DNA of 64,000 nucleotides from a bacterium. GTDB lineage: Bacteria > Planctomycetota > SZUA-567. The position numbers and the translations under genes are program-made. This document shows positions 51,808 through 60,703 of the stretch, piece by piece (the first letter of the stretch is position 1; each line of letters begins with the position of its first letter). Location of the stretch: NCBI GenBank assembly GCA_003245715.1, contig QKCJ01000026.1, forward strand, positions 1 through 64,000, written 5' to 3'. The notes under the pieces are model-generated. The model made no database searches. It saw only the letters and a list, made by a program, of their open reading frames with translations, and was not told where the DNA came from.

Positions 51808-53232
51808 ATGCCTGAAGAAATTCTGATAATTGATGATGAGGAGCAGATCCGCAAACAGTTTTCCGATTTTCTCAGAAGGCTGGGCTATACTGTAACCTGT
51901 CTGAGTAACGCACAGGAAGGCATCAGCCATATTCAGATGAATAACCCGGCCGTTGTTATTGTCGACATACTACTCCCGGGCATGAGCGGCCTTGACATGC
52001 TCAAGGAAATCTCCCAGCACAGCGTGCTGCCGGAGGTAATTGTCATCAGCGGACATGGCACACTTGATGCCGCGATTTCCGCGCTCCGTTACGGTGCGGC
52101 GGACTTTATAAAAAAACCGGTAAACCTCAATCAGCTTGAAGGAGCCGTCGCTAGATGTATCCGCAAATCTTCCTCACGCAACAACCACAATGTCATCAGC
52201 CAGAATAACAGAAATATTTTCAGGGAAGTTGAATGTATCGGCAACAGCGCACAGATAATGCAATGCCGCAGAATGACTGAAGTCGCCGCGCAATCACCCT
52301 GCCACAGCATTCTGATAACCGGCGAGACCGGTACCGGCAAAGAAGTAATGGCGCGTCTTTTCCATCAGATCCGTTACGGCAACAAACGCCCCTTTATCGC
52401 TGAAAACTGCCCGGCCATCGCTGAGAGCCTGATTGAGAGCGAACTCTTCGGGCACGTTAAAGGCGCCTTTACCGGCGCACAGAGCGACCGGTCTGGCGCG
52501 TTTGAACAGGCCCACGGCGGGACGCTATTTCTTGATGAGATCGGCGACCTGAGTCTCAACGCTCAGGCCAAACTTTTGCGTGTTCTTGAGAACAGGACTG
52601 TGCGCCGGGTTGGCTCTTCTGAGGAGAAGCATATCGACGTTACCGTTGTCGCGGCAACCAACTGCAATCTCGCCAAGCAGGCATCACTGGGCAAGTTCCG
52701 GCAGGATTTATTCTTCCGCCTCAATTGCTTCGCGCTCCACCTGCCGCCGCTGCGCGACCGGATTGACGACATCATCCCCCTGGCCTCATTTTTTGCCGAC
52801 AGGTTCATGCCGTCTTCCTCAATCGGCGGCAGAAAAATCACCTTCTCGGACAAAGCCAAGGCTGCGATGCTTGAATACAAGTATCCGGGCAATGCCAGAG
52901 AACTGCGTAATATTATCGAGCGCGCCTGCATAATTTCTCCCTCCAGCGAAATCGGCATCAATGACCTTGAATTCGCCTATCCGGAGTATATCAAACTTCC
53001 TGAAGTTGACGAGTATACACAGGAAGATGAAACAGCGGCGGCAATTCTGACTGGTGATGATTGCGCAATGGGAGAATACCTGCAGGATGAAATTGATGCG
53101 GTTTATCAGGCGCTACAGAAATCCGGCTGGAATAAAAGCAAAGCTGCACGCTTGCTTGGCATCAGTTATGATGCACTGCGCTGGCGGGTGAAAAAATACC
53201 AGCTTAAAGAACCGCAGAGCTTTATTCATTAA
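51808..53232 (+). CDS. Sigma-54-dependent response regulator (NtrC family)
   Basis: The 474-residue activator has a receiver ([37 protein letters not shown]) and an AAA+ domain. The AAA+ domain carries the Walker A motif [14 protein letters not shown], an intact GAFTGA loop for contact with sigma-54, and Walker [13 protein letters not shown] Fis-type helix-turn-helix ([20 protein letters not shown]) ends the chain. The GAFTGA motif indicates true sigma-54 activation. It closes the three-gene relay operon and is followed at once by a terminator. I found no convincing -24/-12 promoter in the window, so its targets may lie elsewhere. Confidence 0.96.
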   Translation: MPEEILIIDDEEQIRKQFSDFLRRLGYTVTCLSNAQEGISHIQMNNPAVVIVDILLPGMSGLDMLKEISQHSVLPEVIVISGHGTLDAAISALRYGAADFIKKPVNLNQLEGAVARCIRKSSSRNNHNVISQNNRNIFREVECIGNSAQIMQCRRMTEVAAQSPCHSILITGETGTGKEVMARLFHQIRYGNKRPFIAENCPAIAESLIESELFGHVKGAFTGAQSDRSGAFEQAHGGTLFLDEIGDLSLNAQAKLLRVLENRTVRRVGSSEEKHIDVTVVAATNCNLAKQASLGKFRQDLFFRLNCFALHLPPLRDRIDDIIPLASFFADRFMPSSSIGGRKITFSDKAKAAMLEYKYPGNARELRNIIERACIISPSSEIGINDLEFAYPEYIKLPEVDEYTQEDETAAAILTGDDCAMGEYLQDEIDAVYQALQKSGWNKSKAARLLGISYDALRWRVKKYQLKEPQSFIH

Positions 53233-53266
53233 AAAAGCCGCAGAGAACTCTCCCGGCGGCTTTTGC
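53233..53266. terminator. Bidirectional terminator between the NtrC-type and CheA-like genes
   Basis: AAAAGCCGC pairs with GCGGCTTTT over 9 bp, starting directly after the stop codon, with further pairing of GAGA and TCTC in the loop. It serves both convergent transcripts. Confidence 0.8.
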
Positions 53267-53295
53267 AGTCAAACTTTTACATCTTATCAATTACC

Positions 53296-55434
53296 TCAAT
53301 TAGGAATCTTCAGAACAAACGCCGTTCCAAGTCCCAACCTCGAGTCAATATCAACCTCGCCGCCAAGCTCCTGACGTATGGTATTCTGCACCGCGTCAAG
53401 CCCGACACCCCGTCCGCTGATATCACTTACTGTCTCGGCAGTTGAAAATCCTGGACGGAAAACCAGTTTCAGCTTTTCTTTCTCATCAAGACTGACGGCT
53501 TCCGAATCAGAGATGATCTGCTTTCTCAATGCGCTCGCCAGAAGCTTCGCTGAATCCATCCCCCGCCCGTCATCGCGGATTGTAATATTAAGCCCCGCGT
53601 CGTTATTTTCAACAGACAGGGTAACTGTCGCTTTCTCAGGCTTACCGGCATTCTGGCGCTCCTCTGCCGAATCCACACCATGGTCGCAGGCGTTACGCAA
53701 AAGATGCACAAGCGGCCCGTTGAGCGCGTGACCTGTCTCATAATCAATCAGCACATCACGCCCCTGGAAGACGAAATCAATCTCTTTATTAAGGCGCTTA
53801 ATCAGATCAGGAATTATTTTAGTCGATCGCGTCAGTGCGCGGTGTGCCGGGATTGACTGCAGATCTTTTAATTTCTTCTGCAGCGCGCCAAGACCCTGAC
53901 TGTCAGCAGCCATCGCTGAAAGCTCACGCAAAACCGTGAGCGGCAGACGCACAGACGGCCCGTCGGAACTTAGCTCCTCACCAATTATCGGCGCCGCAAT
54001 TTCACAGGCTTTAGTTATGGTCTCGTCCAGCCTTTCAAGCGCCTCGCTTATGCCCTGAACAAATTCCTTCTCAAGAACCGTCGCATTACGCGCCTTGCTG
54101 AGATCATTTTCAAGCTCTGCCGATACCGCAGCAAGATCCTGCAAGCCGAAACTTCCGGCAGCACCTTTAATGGTATGCACACCCCGGAACATGTTATGAA
54201 TAAGCTCAAGCCAGTTTTCAGCTTTCTCAAGACTTTCAAGACTGACATGAAGCTCTTTCTGAATCTTCATGGTCTCGCCTAAAAATTCCCTGAAGGTGTC
54301 CGGGTCTTCAGCTATCGCCTTGAGCTGCATATTCTCCTTCTGGCTTGCCGCAACCTCAGACTCAAGACGCTTGGCCTCGGTAACGTCCTCAAGTTCAACC
54401 AGAATATCGCCACTCGGCTCGCCGTTACGCTCTACCGGATAATAGCGCAGGCGCAACCAGCAGGACTTGTCACCTTCTTTAAGCTCAATCTCCGGAAAAG
54501 GATTCAGCGGCTCCAGATCATCAGAGGAGAGCAGCCCCATCCTGACAATCTCAAAGAAATCCTCCGCCTGTTTGCGCTCATCCTCATGCCGCCTCGTCAA
54601 ACCGACAAGATCAAGAAAATCACGCCCGCGGATAACCTCCTGATTTAAGATACTTGTCGCGGACAAACTATGCTCAGGCTTGACCCGACCGTCTTTATCA
54701 ATTGACAAAAGGCCAACCGGAACCGTGTTCATAATCTGCTTGATCTCTTCAGTACGTGCGGCAACCAGAGCGTCAAGATCGGTCATGGCTTTGTTGATGG
54801 TGTTAAGCATCAGATTAAAGGCCGTCGCCAGCTTGCCAAGCTGCTCATCATCATGCACCGGCATCTCAGTGGCATAATTGCCCTCGGTAACCGACTGGAT
54901 GGTATTAACCACCTCGTCAATAAGCGTCCCCCTAAAGACATCCTGCTCACGCAAAGCTTCAAGCTCACTGCGCTCCTGCTCACTCAGCAAATCACCACAC
55001 AGGGCAACCTCTTCAGATTTTTCCCCTGTGACCACCGGAGCCTTATCTTTGGCAAGCTCAGTCGCCTTGTCAATCAGAGAAGCAAGCGTCTTCATGCCAT
55101 CAAATGACGAACCAAGGTCAACACCAGTACGGGCCGCAATAAGAATACGCCGCGCCTGGTTGACAAAGCAGGCATCATCATGCGCCTCCTCACACTTGCC
55201 GCAAAGTCCGTCCACCGCCACCAGCGCCTTGTCAAGAGACTCCTGCTCGTAATCAGCTTTCTCCGGCGGGAGGTCTACCGGCGCTGCATCATTGTTGATC
55301 TGCCGCTGGTTCTTGACAAAGTCCAACAGGATATCCGCGGCCAGTTTAGCCAGCACGCCGTTGGGCTGTTTCTTGATTAGCTTTTTTACAAGCTGATGGG
55401 CTTTGAATGTATCCTTATGACTGCCGACAGGCAT
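53296..55434 (-). CDS. Soluble CheA-like kinase HAMP-PAS-Hpt-HATPase without CheW domain
   Basis: The 712-residue protein has no membrane segment. The N-terminal ~165 residues are helical with a CGKCEEAHDDAC cluster at 79-89. A HAMP-like segment and coiled-coil lie at ~170-232 (TIQSVTEGNYATEM, LGKLATAFNLML). A PAS domain (VPVGLLSIDKDGRV) spans ~235-355. An Hpt domain carries H420 (FRGVHTIKGAAGSFG). A CheA-type HATPase ends the chain (LVHLLRNACDHGVDS, IRDDGRGMDSAK, ISGRGVGLDAV). It stops exactly where CheA's CheW-like domain would begin, so it cannot dock to a receptor array in the usual way. AGGAGAAG precedes the ATG. Together with the downstream-facing relay it may feed the hybrid kinase (inference). 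Confidence 0.9.
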   Translation of the reverse strand: MPVGSHKDTFKAHQLVKKLIKKQPNGVLAKLAADILLDFVKNQRQINNDAAPVDLPPEKADYEQESLDKALVAVDGLCGKCEEAHDDACFVNQARRILIAARTGVDLGSSFDGMKTLASLIDKATELAKDKAPVVTGEKSEEVALCGDLLSEQERSELEALREQDVFRGTLIDEVVNTIQSVTEGNYATEMPVHDDEQLGKLATAFNLMLNTINKAMTDLDALVAARTEEIKQIMNTVPVGLLSIDKDGRVKPEHSLSATSILNQEVIRGRDFLDLVGLTRRHEDERKQAEDFFEIVRMGLLSSDDLEPLNPFPEIELKEGDKSCWLRLRYYPVERNGEPSGDILVELEDVTEAKRLESEVAASQKENMQLKAIAEDPDTFREFLGETMKIQKELHVSLESLEKAENWLELIHNMFRGVHTIKGAAGSFGLQDLAAVSAELENDLSKARNATVLEKEFVQGISEALERLDETITKACEIAAPIIGEELSSDGPSVRLPLTVLRELSAMAADSQGLGALQKKLKDLQSIPAHRALTRSTKIIPDLIKRLNKEIDFVFQGRDVLIDYETGHALNGPLVHLLRNACDHGVDSAEERQNAGKPEKATVTLSVENNDAGLNITIRDDGRGMDSAKLLASALRKQIISDSEAVSLDEKEKLKLVFRPGFSTAETVSDISGRGVGLDAVQNTIRQELGGEVDIDSRLGLGTAFVLKIPN

Positions 55435-55532
55435 TGTTCTTCTCCTATTTTTTTATTCCCCGTGCTGCAACTATAACGCCTCTCAAACTAAAGGTTCTGA
55501 AAGTTTTTTAAGCACGCTTGATAACTTTTATT

Positions 55533-56606
55533 TTAAAACTGCAACTCCGCCCGCATTTTCCTGACGCCGGCAAGACGTGTCAGCTGCTCGCGCATTCGTG
55601 CAACCTCATCAATACCGTCATCCACCGAAGCAAACGCAACCTCAAGTCCTCCAAGGTCAGCCTCCGGCATATCGCTGCCAATACGGCGCAGCATCTTGTG
55701 CAGACGCTCACCCGGCTCGGCGTTACCTGTATACCAGTCAACAACTTTCTCAATCGCGTCAGTCGCCCTGTCCTGCGGTATGCCCTCAGCAAGCTTGATC
55801 GCACGAAACGGCACCTGCGAACCGCGCCCGCCAATAACAATCGAATAGGTACCCTTATCAGCAATCAGGCCGATATCCGCGCAGTAACTCTCAGAGCAGT
55901 TGCGCATACAGTCACTGACTGCGATCTTGACATCAAAATTTGTACCCCGTCCATAGAGCCGGTCATCAATCGACTGCGAAAGCGAGATCGCATCCGTCCC
56001 CTGACAGAAACGGCAAAGCGAGCCGCAACAGGCGCGGACATTGCGAATACCGTGATGCAATACACCAACGCGAAGACCGACCGACTTCAGCTCCTCAGAA
56101 GCCTCATCAAGCTGATCGGCGTTTAAAAGCAGAACCACCCGCTGGGCATGGGTAAGCTTGACCAGCCCCGCACCCTTCTCTGCAATCTCACTTATCTTGG
56201 CAAGTTGCACCGCCGTCAGCACACCACCAGGGCTGTTAGCAAGAACGGCGTAAGTGTTATTCTGCTGCTTGAGACCAAGCGCCCACATCGGACCACCCTC
56301 GCCTGCAGTATCCTCAAACTTGCCGCTTAAGGCATCGGCAGCCGCCTTGAGCAAGGCCTCATCAGCCTGAATGGCCAGAACCGTAATCCTGTACTCATCA
56401 TCACCAGCTTCTTCCACAGACCTGACCGTAGCCTTGATCTCCGCGATATCCCCGGTCGCTGTCGGCAGACCGAAATAAATCTCTTCGCCCTCCTGCGGCT
56501 CTTCATCAGAAATAATAACCGCTTCAATCGCTTCCGGTAAATCAGCAAAACTCTCCGCCAGATCCATCGCCTCAGTATCGAACATCACATCTTCAAATGT
56601 CTGCAT
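55533..56606 (-). CDS. PilZ-like domain fused to a nitrite/sulfite-reductase-type Fe-S domain
   Basis: The 357-residue protein has a small beta-rich N-terminal region (~35-80, EEIYFGLPTATGDIAEIKAT) resembling a divergent PilZ domain. The rest is NIR/SIR-like: the ferredoxin-like half (VKLTHAQRVVLLL) and the Fe-S half with cysteines C193, C194, C198, C201 (RACCGSLCRFCQG) and C233, C237, C242 (DCMRNCSESYCADIG). The second C-x3-C fits the family; the first cluster spacing is unusual, and only one half-repeat is present, as in small siroheme reductases. It lies 98 bp upstream of the CheA-like gene on the same strand. A redox or nitrite sensor rather than a catabolic enzyme is suggested by context only. 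Confidence 0.75.
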   Translation of the reverse strand: MQTFEDVMFDTEAMDLAESFADLPEAIEAVIISDEEPQEGEEIYFGLPTATGDIAEIKATVRSVEEAGDDEYRITVLAIQADEALLKAAADALSGKFEDTAGEGGPMWALGLKQQNNTYAVLANSPGGVLTAVQLAKISEIAEKGAGLVKLTHAQRVVLLLNADQLDEASEELKSVGLRVGVLHHGIRNVRACCGSLCRFCQGTDAISLSQSIDDRLYGRGTNFDVKIAVSDCMRNCSESYCADIGLIADKGTYSIVIGGRGSQVPFRAIKLAEGIPQDRATDAIEKVVDWYTGNAEPGERLHKMLRRIGSDMPEADLGGLEVAFASVDDGIDEVARMREQLTRLAGVRKMRAELQF

Positions 56607-57005
56607 ATTTTCAGGCCCCCTGTCTTTAGAAAAAACAATTGATACTAATTAAGTCTTAAATACGAATGTCCGTATTATAATATAGTATTTTATCTTTACA
56701 AGTTAATATTTTATATTGAAGATTTATGTAGCAATAAATTTTTGTTTTAATCATAAGATGATAATTGGCCTATTTATCATCATAAAGTGTAAATAAATAG
56801 TGCATAGCTTATAATTTAGTAAAATTAATTTGCAAATATAGCCGTTTTTAACATATATCAATATATTAGTCACATTCCTCGAACCGCCCAAAAATTATCA
56901 CGAAACAGTAGAAATTTTTTACGTTTCGAGCAATATTGACTTGGAGTGTTATCCACACAAACGAGACATATGGCATCAAGATACAACGATAATTTTGCCC
57001 GTCAA
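56607..57005. other. AT-rich intergenic region between tex and the NIR/SIR gene
   Basis: About 400 bp of strongly AT-rich sequence with no supportable ORF or RNA gene. Besides the candidate sites at 56639-56676 it holds one perfect DnaA-box 9-mer, TTATCCACA at 56949-56957. One box is expected by chance about every 130 kb on both strands, so no origin is claimed. Confidence 0.4.
56639..56676. promoter_or_regulatory. FNR-like site and adjacent inverted repeat before the NIR/SIR gene
   Basis: TTGATACTAATTAA at 56639-56652 matches the FNR/CRP-type TTGAT-N4-ATCAA in nine of ten fixed positions. Next to it AATACG (56659-56664) and CGTATT (56671-56676) form a 6-bp inverted repeat. Both lie 33-70 bp before the start codon. 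Either could be an operator; chance occurrence in AT-rich DNA is a real possibility. Confidence 0.35.
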
Positions 57006-57010
57006 ATACG

Positions 57011-57041
57011 AAAACTCCCCACAGCCGGAAGCTGAAGGGAG
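57011..57041 (-). terminator. Rho-independent terminator after tex
   Basis: On the minus strand CTCCC pairs with GGGAG and an inner AGC with GCT, followed by TTTTCGT. It lies 18 bp beyond the tex stop codon. Confidence 0.65.
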
Positions 57042-57058
57042 CAAATAAAGTACACGTA

Positions 57059-59347
57059 TTATTTTTTCAGCGCATTAAGTAGCCAGTTATTCCCTGACGG
57101 TTTTGCGCCGCCGAGGTTTGGCTTGGTGTGTTGCTGGTTAGTGTTTCTAACGTTCTGGTTTCTTGCCGGGGCTGGCCGGTCTGCTTCATTTTTATTAACC
57201 GCCTTGCCTGCGTCACTCTTCATCGACAGAGAAATCCGGTTTCTTTTTTCATCGACCTCGATAACTGTAACATGAACCTTCTGCTGAACCTTCACGACAG
57301 TATTGGGATCACTGACATAATTATCCGAAAGCTGGCTGATATGAACAAGTCCGTCCTGATGCACGCCGATATCAACAAACGCACCAAAGGCTGTGACGTT
57401 TGTGACAATGCCCGGCAGCTTCATCCCCTCACGCAAATCGCTGACCTGGTTGACACCTTCTGCGAAATTAAAGGCCTCGAATTTTTCACGCGGGTCGCGC
57501 CCGGGTTTGGCAAGCTCTGCAATAATATCTTTAAGCGTTGGCAGGCCGATTCTATCGTTTACGTAATTCTCAAGTTTGATCGAGTCGCGCAGCTGCGGAT
57601 TCTGCATCAGTTCTTTAACGCTGCAACCGCAGTCTTCGGCCATCTTCTTGACAACATCATAAGACTCGGGATGAACTGCGCTTGAATCAAGCGGATTAGC
57701 CGCGTCTTTAATCCGCAGAAATCCCGCGCACTGCTCAAAGGCTTTAGGCCCGAGACGCGGAACTTTCTTGATTGCCGCCCTGCTCTTGAACGCGCCGTTT
57801 TCATTACGGTAAGCGATGATATTACCCGCCAGAGTCGCCCCCAAACCGGAGACATAACCAAGCAGCTCTTTACTGGCGGTATTAACCTCAACCCCCACAG
57901 AGTTCACGCAGCTGAGTACCGTATCATCAAGCGTCCCCTTAAGCAGCGTCTGGTCAACATCATGCTGATACTGGCCAACGCCGATTGATTTTGGATCAAT
58001 CTTGACCAGTTCCGCCAACGGGTCCATCAGCCGCCTGCCGATAGAGACCGCGCCGCGAACGGTCAAATCCTTATCCGGGAATTCATCACGCGCAACTTGT
58101 GAAGCCGAATAAACCGAAGCCCCGCTCTCATTGACACTGACGATGGTAATACTTGCGGGCAGACCAAGCGAACGGACAAAGCTCTCCGTCTCACGACCGT
58201 ATGTACCGTTACCGATAGCAACCGCATCAATTTTATATTTTTCACAGAGCATCAGTACCGTCGCTTTTGACTCTTCAGCCTTGCGATCTGGGTAGATCAC
58301 CGTGTCATGCAAGAGCGCTCCCTGCGCGTCGAGGACGACAACCTTGCAGCCGGTTCTGATACCCGGGTCAATACCAAGCGTACGCGCCTGCCCAAGCGGT
58401 GCCGCCATCAGAAGCTCACGTAAATTATCGGCAAAAATTTTGACCGCTTCCTGATCTGCCCGGGTCTTGAGCATTGCCCGCGTTTCATTCTCCATTGACG
58501 GAGCAAGCAGACGGTTATAGCAATCTTCAGCCGCGCCATTAATAACCGTGCGTGACGGTGACTGCCCCTCAAGGAAATTATCCCGCAGAAGCGCCAGAGC
58601 CGAATCATCTTCGGGACGGATCTTTAATTTTATCACGCCCTCATTCTCACCGCGCAGAAGCGCAAGTGTCCGGTGTGATGGCAACTCCTTCACCCCTGAT
58701 GAGAACTCGAAATAATCGCGGAACTTCTCCCCTTCCTGCTCCTTGCCCTTCACCAGAGCCGAGGTTATCAGGCCGCTTGAGGAGAACAACTCACGCATCT
58801 CCTGCCGCGTTTGCGCGTCTTCGTTAATGATTTCCGCGATAATGTCTGACGCACCGGCGAGCGCCTCCTCGACACTGCCAACCTGCTTATCGACATCAAT
58901 ATAATTCTGCGCTTCCTTCTGCGGCTCAAAACCGGCAGACTGTTTAAGTATCGCAAGCGCCAACGGCTCGAGCCCTTTTTCCTTGGCAATGGTCGCACGG
59001 GTGCGCCGTTTGGGACGGTAGGGCAGATAGATATCCTCAAGCTCGTTAAGCTCTGCGGCATTATTAATGGCAAGGGCAAGCTCGTCAGTCAGAAGTTCGC
59101 GCTCCGTCAGAGACTTTATAATACTCTCACGACGCTTGTCAAGCTCAGCCAACTGCTGCAAGCGGTCACGGATCTGTCCCACAGCGACCTCGTCAAGCGA
59201 ACCCGTAGCCTCCTTGCGGTAACGGGCAATAAACGGAATAGTCGCGTCCTCAGCCAGCAGCGCGGCAACCGCTTTCACCTGCTCCGGCCTGATCTTCAAC
59301 TCCCCGGCGATAACCTGATTGTAGCCATTATTTACATCTGCACTCAT
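57059..59347 (-). CDS. tex: Tex-family S1 RNA-binding transcription accessory protein
   Basis: The 762-residue protein has the full Tex layout: a helical N-terminus (VKAVAALLAEDATIPFIARY, ATGSLDE), YLPYRPKRRTRATIAKEKGL, a YqgF-type RNase-H-like domain (LGIDPGIRTGCKVVVLD), helix-hairpin-helix repeats (VGVEVNTASKELLGYVSGLG) and a C-terminal S1 domain (PGIVTNVTAFGAFVDIGVHQ). A low-complexity basic tail follows. Tex binds nucleic acid and influences transcription in many bacteria. It is monocistronic with its own terminator. Confidence 0.97.
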   Translation of the reverse strand: MSADVNNGYNQVIAGELKIRPEQVKAVAALLAEDATIPFIARYRKEATGSLDEVAVGQIRDRLQQLAELDKRRESIIKSLTERELLTDELALAINNAAELNELEDIYLPYRPKRRTRATIAKEKGLEPLALAILKQSAGFEPQKEAQNYIDVDKQVGSVEEALAGASDIIAEIINEDAQTRQEMRELFSSSGLITSALVKGKEQEGEKFRDYFEFSSGVKELPSHRTLALLRGENEGVIKLKIRPEDDSALALLRDNFLEGQSPSRTVINGAAEDCYNRLLAPSMENETRAMLKTRADQEAVKIFADNLRELLMAAPLGQARTLGIDPGIRTGCKVVVLDAQGALLHDTVIYPDRKAEESKATVLMLCEKYKIDAVAIGNGTYGRETESFVRSLGLPASITIVSVNESGASVYSASQVARDEFPDKDLTVRGAVSIGRRLMDPLAELVKIDPKSIGVGQYQHDVDQTLLKGTLDDTVLSCVNSVGVEVNTASKELLGYVSGLGATLAGNIIAYRNENGAFKSRAAIKKVPRLGPKAFEQCAGFLRIKDAANPLDSSAVHPESYDVVKKMAEDCGCSVKELMQNPQLRDSIKLENYVNDRIGLPTLKDIIAELAKPGRDPREKFEAFNFAEGVNQVSDLREGMKLPGIVTNVTAFGAFVDIGVHQDGLVHISQLSDNYVSDPNTVVKVQQKVHVTVIEVDEKRNRISLSMKSDAGKAVNKNEADRPAPARNQNVRNTNQQHTKPNLGGAKPSGNNWLLNALKK

Positions 59348-59436
59348 AATTCCAACCTTATCTGTTTACTAAAATAATAACCGGAATTATACAGATTTCA
59401 CCCTCAGTATAAAATGTTATAGTTCAAGTAAAATAT

Positions 59437-59469
59437 AACCGGCCCTGCCGGATAATGGCAAGGCCGGTT
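59437..59469 (-). terminator. Hairpin terminator after the small leader-peptide gene
   Basis: AACCGGCC pairs with GGCCGGTT and an inner CTGCC with GGCAA-side bases around a short loop. The tail on the minus strand is only moderately T-rich (ATATTTTA). The same CCGGCC stem recurs in the terminator at 60635-60670. Confidence 0.6.
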
Positions 59470-59495
59470 GGATTAACCTTGAATTATTGCCCGCG

Positions 59496-59756
59496 TTACT
59501 CGGGTTTTTCCGGCTGATTTGACGGGCCGTACTCTTTATCATCATTTATCTTGTCAATAAAGCTCTGCATCTGTTTACAGGTCTTACCGGCCATACACTG
59601 AAGCTGCGTTATGCCGATCTTTCCCTTAATTTCTCCCTGCTGATAATAAATATAATCACTGTCTGCTTTATAGTAGCGGACACCACTCTTTGTGACACAT
59701 ACTCCGCCTGCGATATATTCAAGATCATCCAGATCAAGCCTGCTTCCCTCTTTCAT
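59496..59756 (-). CDS. Small protein with double-glycine-type leader
   Basis: The protein has 86 residues from ATG 59756, which follows a strong GGGAGG; a longer frame from 59831 has no site. The first 18 residues, MKEGSRLDLDDLEYIAGG, follow the pattern of double-glycine leaders (L-x-x-x-x-L-x-x-I/V-x-G-G) cut by C39 peptidase-containing transporters. The 68-residue remainder has three cysteines and many Tyr, Lys and Gln residues and ends PSNQPEKPE. No modification or transport gene is nearby. It may be an exported peptide or bacteriocin-like product; the function is not recognised. Confidence 0.6.
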   Translation of the reverse strand: MKEGSRLDLDDLEYIAGGVCVTKSGVRYYKADSDYIYYQQGEIKGKIGITQLQCMAGKTCKQMQSFIDKINDDKEYGPSNQPEKPE

Positions 59757-60006
59757 TATTATTCCTCCCCATAAAAAAGTTATTTTATCAAATGTCACAT
59801 CAACTGTACTTCTATTGACGCATTCAGGCAACGCTTGTTTCTGATTATCTGATTTTTTTTTACCCGTCAGAGGTAATTTTGCCGGATCACCTTTTTTTTA
59901 TACCTCAGCACTGTTGCTTAACTCGTTATTTGCGGTACAATCTGACTATTCTAATATGCTTTAGTACTCTATATCTATTTTACCCCAGAAACGGAAAGTA
60001 CTCAAA

Positions 60007-60612
60007 ATGAAAATAACCGACATCAGAGAAGATATTGAATGGATTGGTATCCGCTGGCACGATCAGAAGGAAAGCGAAGGACTCCCCCGCGTGCTGCTTA
60101 TTGGCGATTCGATTACCGCCGGACACGGCACCCAGCTTCGTGACGCGCTACGCGGCAAGTTCGGCGTGGATTATTTCGCCACCAGCAAGATTGTCAGCGA
60201 TGTGGACTTTATGCCGGAACTGGAGTTCATGCTCGCCAAATATAAAAAGTATGACATGATTATCTTCAATAACGGGCTCCACGGCAGGGAAATTGAAGAC
60301 GATGTTTATGCTGAGGCGCTTGAAGACGTTATGCTGAAGCTCAAGGAATGCACCCCGCATCTGGTCTGGCGCACCAGCACCCCCTGCTACACCTACCCAG
60401 ACGGCCGGGAAAACCCCTGGATCGAGCGCGTGGTTATCCGTAATAAACTCGCCGCTGAGGTCACAGCCAGGCACAATATCCCAACTCTTAACCTCTACGC
60501 AAAACTTGAGGGAAAACCCGAACTTGTTTCCGATGGCATCCACTTCAAGCCTGAAGGTTATCAGATCATTGTCGACAGCGAAGTCGAATACATCAACAAA
60601 CACCTCGGCTGA
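60007..60612 (+). CDS. SGNH/GDSL-family hydrolase
   Basis: The 201-residue protein has the SGNH blocks: LLIGDSITAGHGT with nucleophile S35, a glycine in the FATSK region, NNGLHGRE as the asparagine block, and SDGIHFKPEGY carrying the catalytic Asp and His. There is no signal peptide. Such enzymes are esterases or acetyl-xylan-type deacetylases. It lies near a fucosidase locus, but a shared terminator separates them, so a joint role is speculative. Confidence 0.88.
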   Translation: MKITDIREDIEWIGIRWHDQKESEGLPRVLLIGDSITAGHGTQLRDALRGKFGVDYFATSKIVSDVDFMPELEFMLAKYKKYDMIIFNNGLHGREIEDDVYAEALEDVMLKLKECTPHLVWRTSTPCYTYPDGRENPWIERVVIRNKLAAEVTARHNIPTLNLYAKLEGKPELVSDGIHFKPEGYQIIVDSEVEYINKHLG

Positions 60613-60634
60613 AAACATCGCCAGATCTGCTTTA

Positions 60635-60670
60635 AAAAACCGGCCCTGCATCTTCGCAAGGCCGGTTTTT
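60635..60670. terminator. Bidirectional terminator between the SGNH hydrolase and LacI genes
   Basis: AAAAACCGGCC pairs perfectly with GGCCGGTTTTT over 11 bp around a 14-base loop, with T-runs on both strands. Confidence 0.9.
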
Positions 60671-60703
60671 ATGTTGTCTGTTTTTATCTATAATAACGTG
60701 AAA

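Noticed and set aside
56949-56957. Perfect DnaA box as evidence of a replication origin
   Set aside because: Only one box is present, without dnaA, dnaN or other origin genes; one match is within chance expectation.
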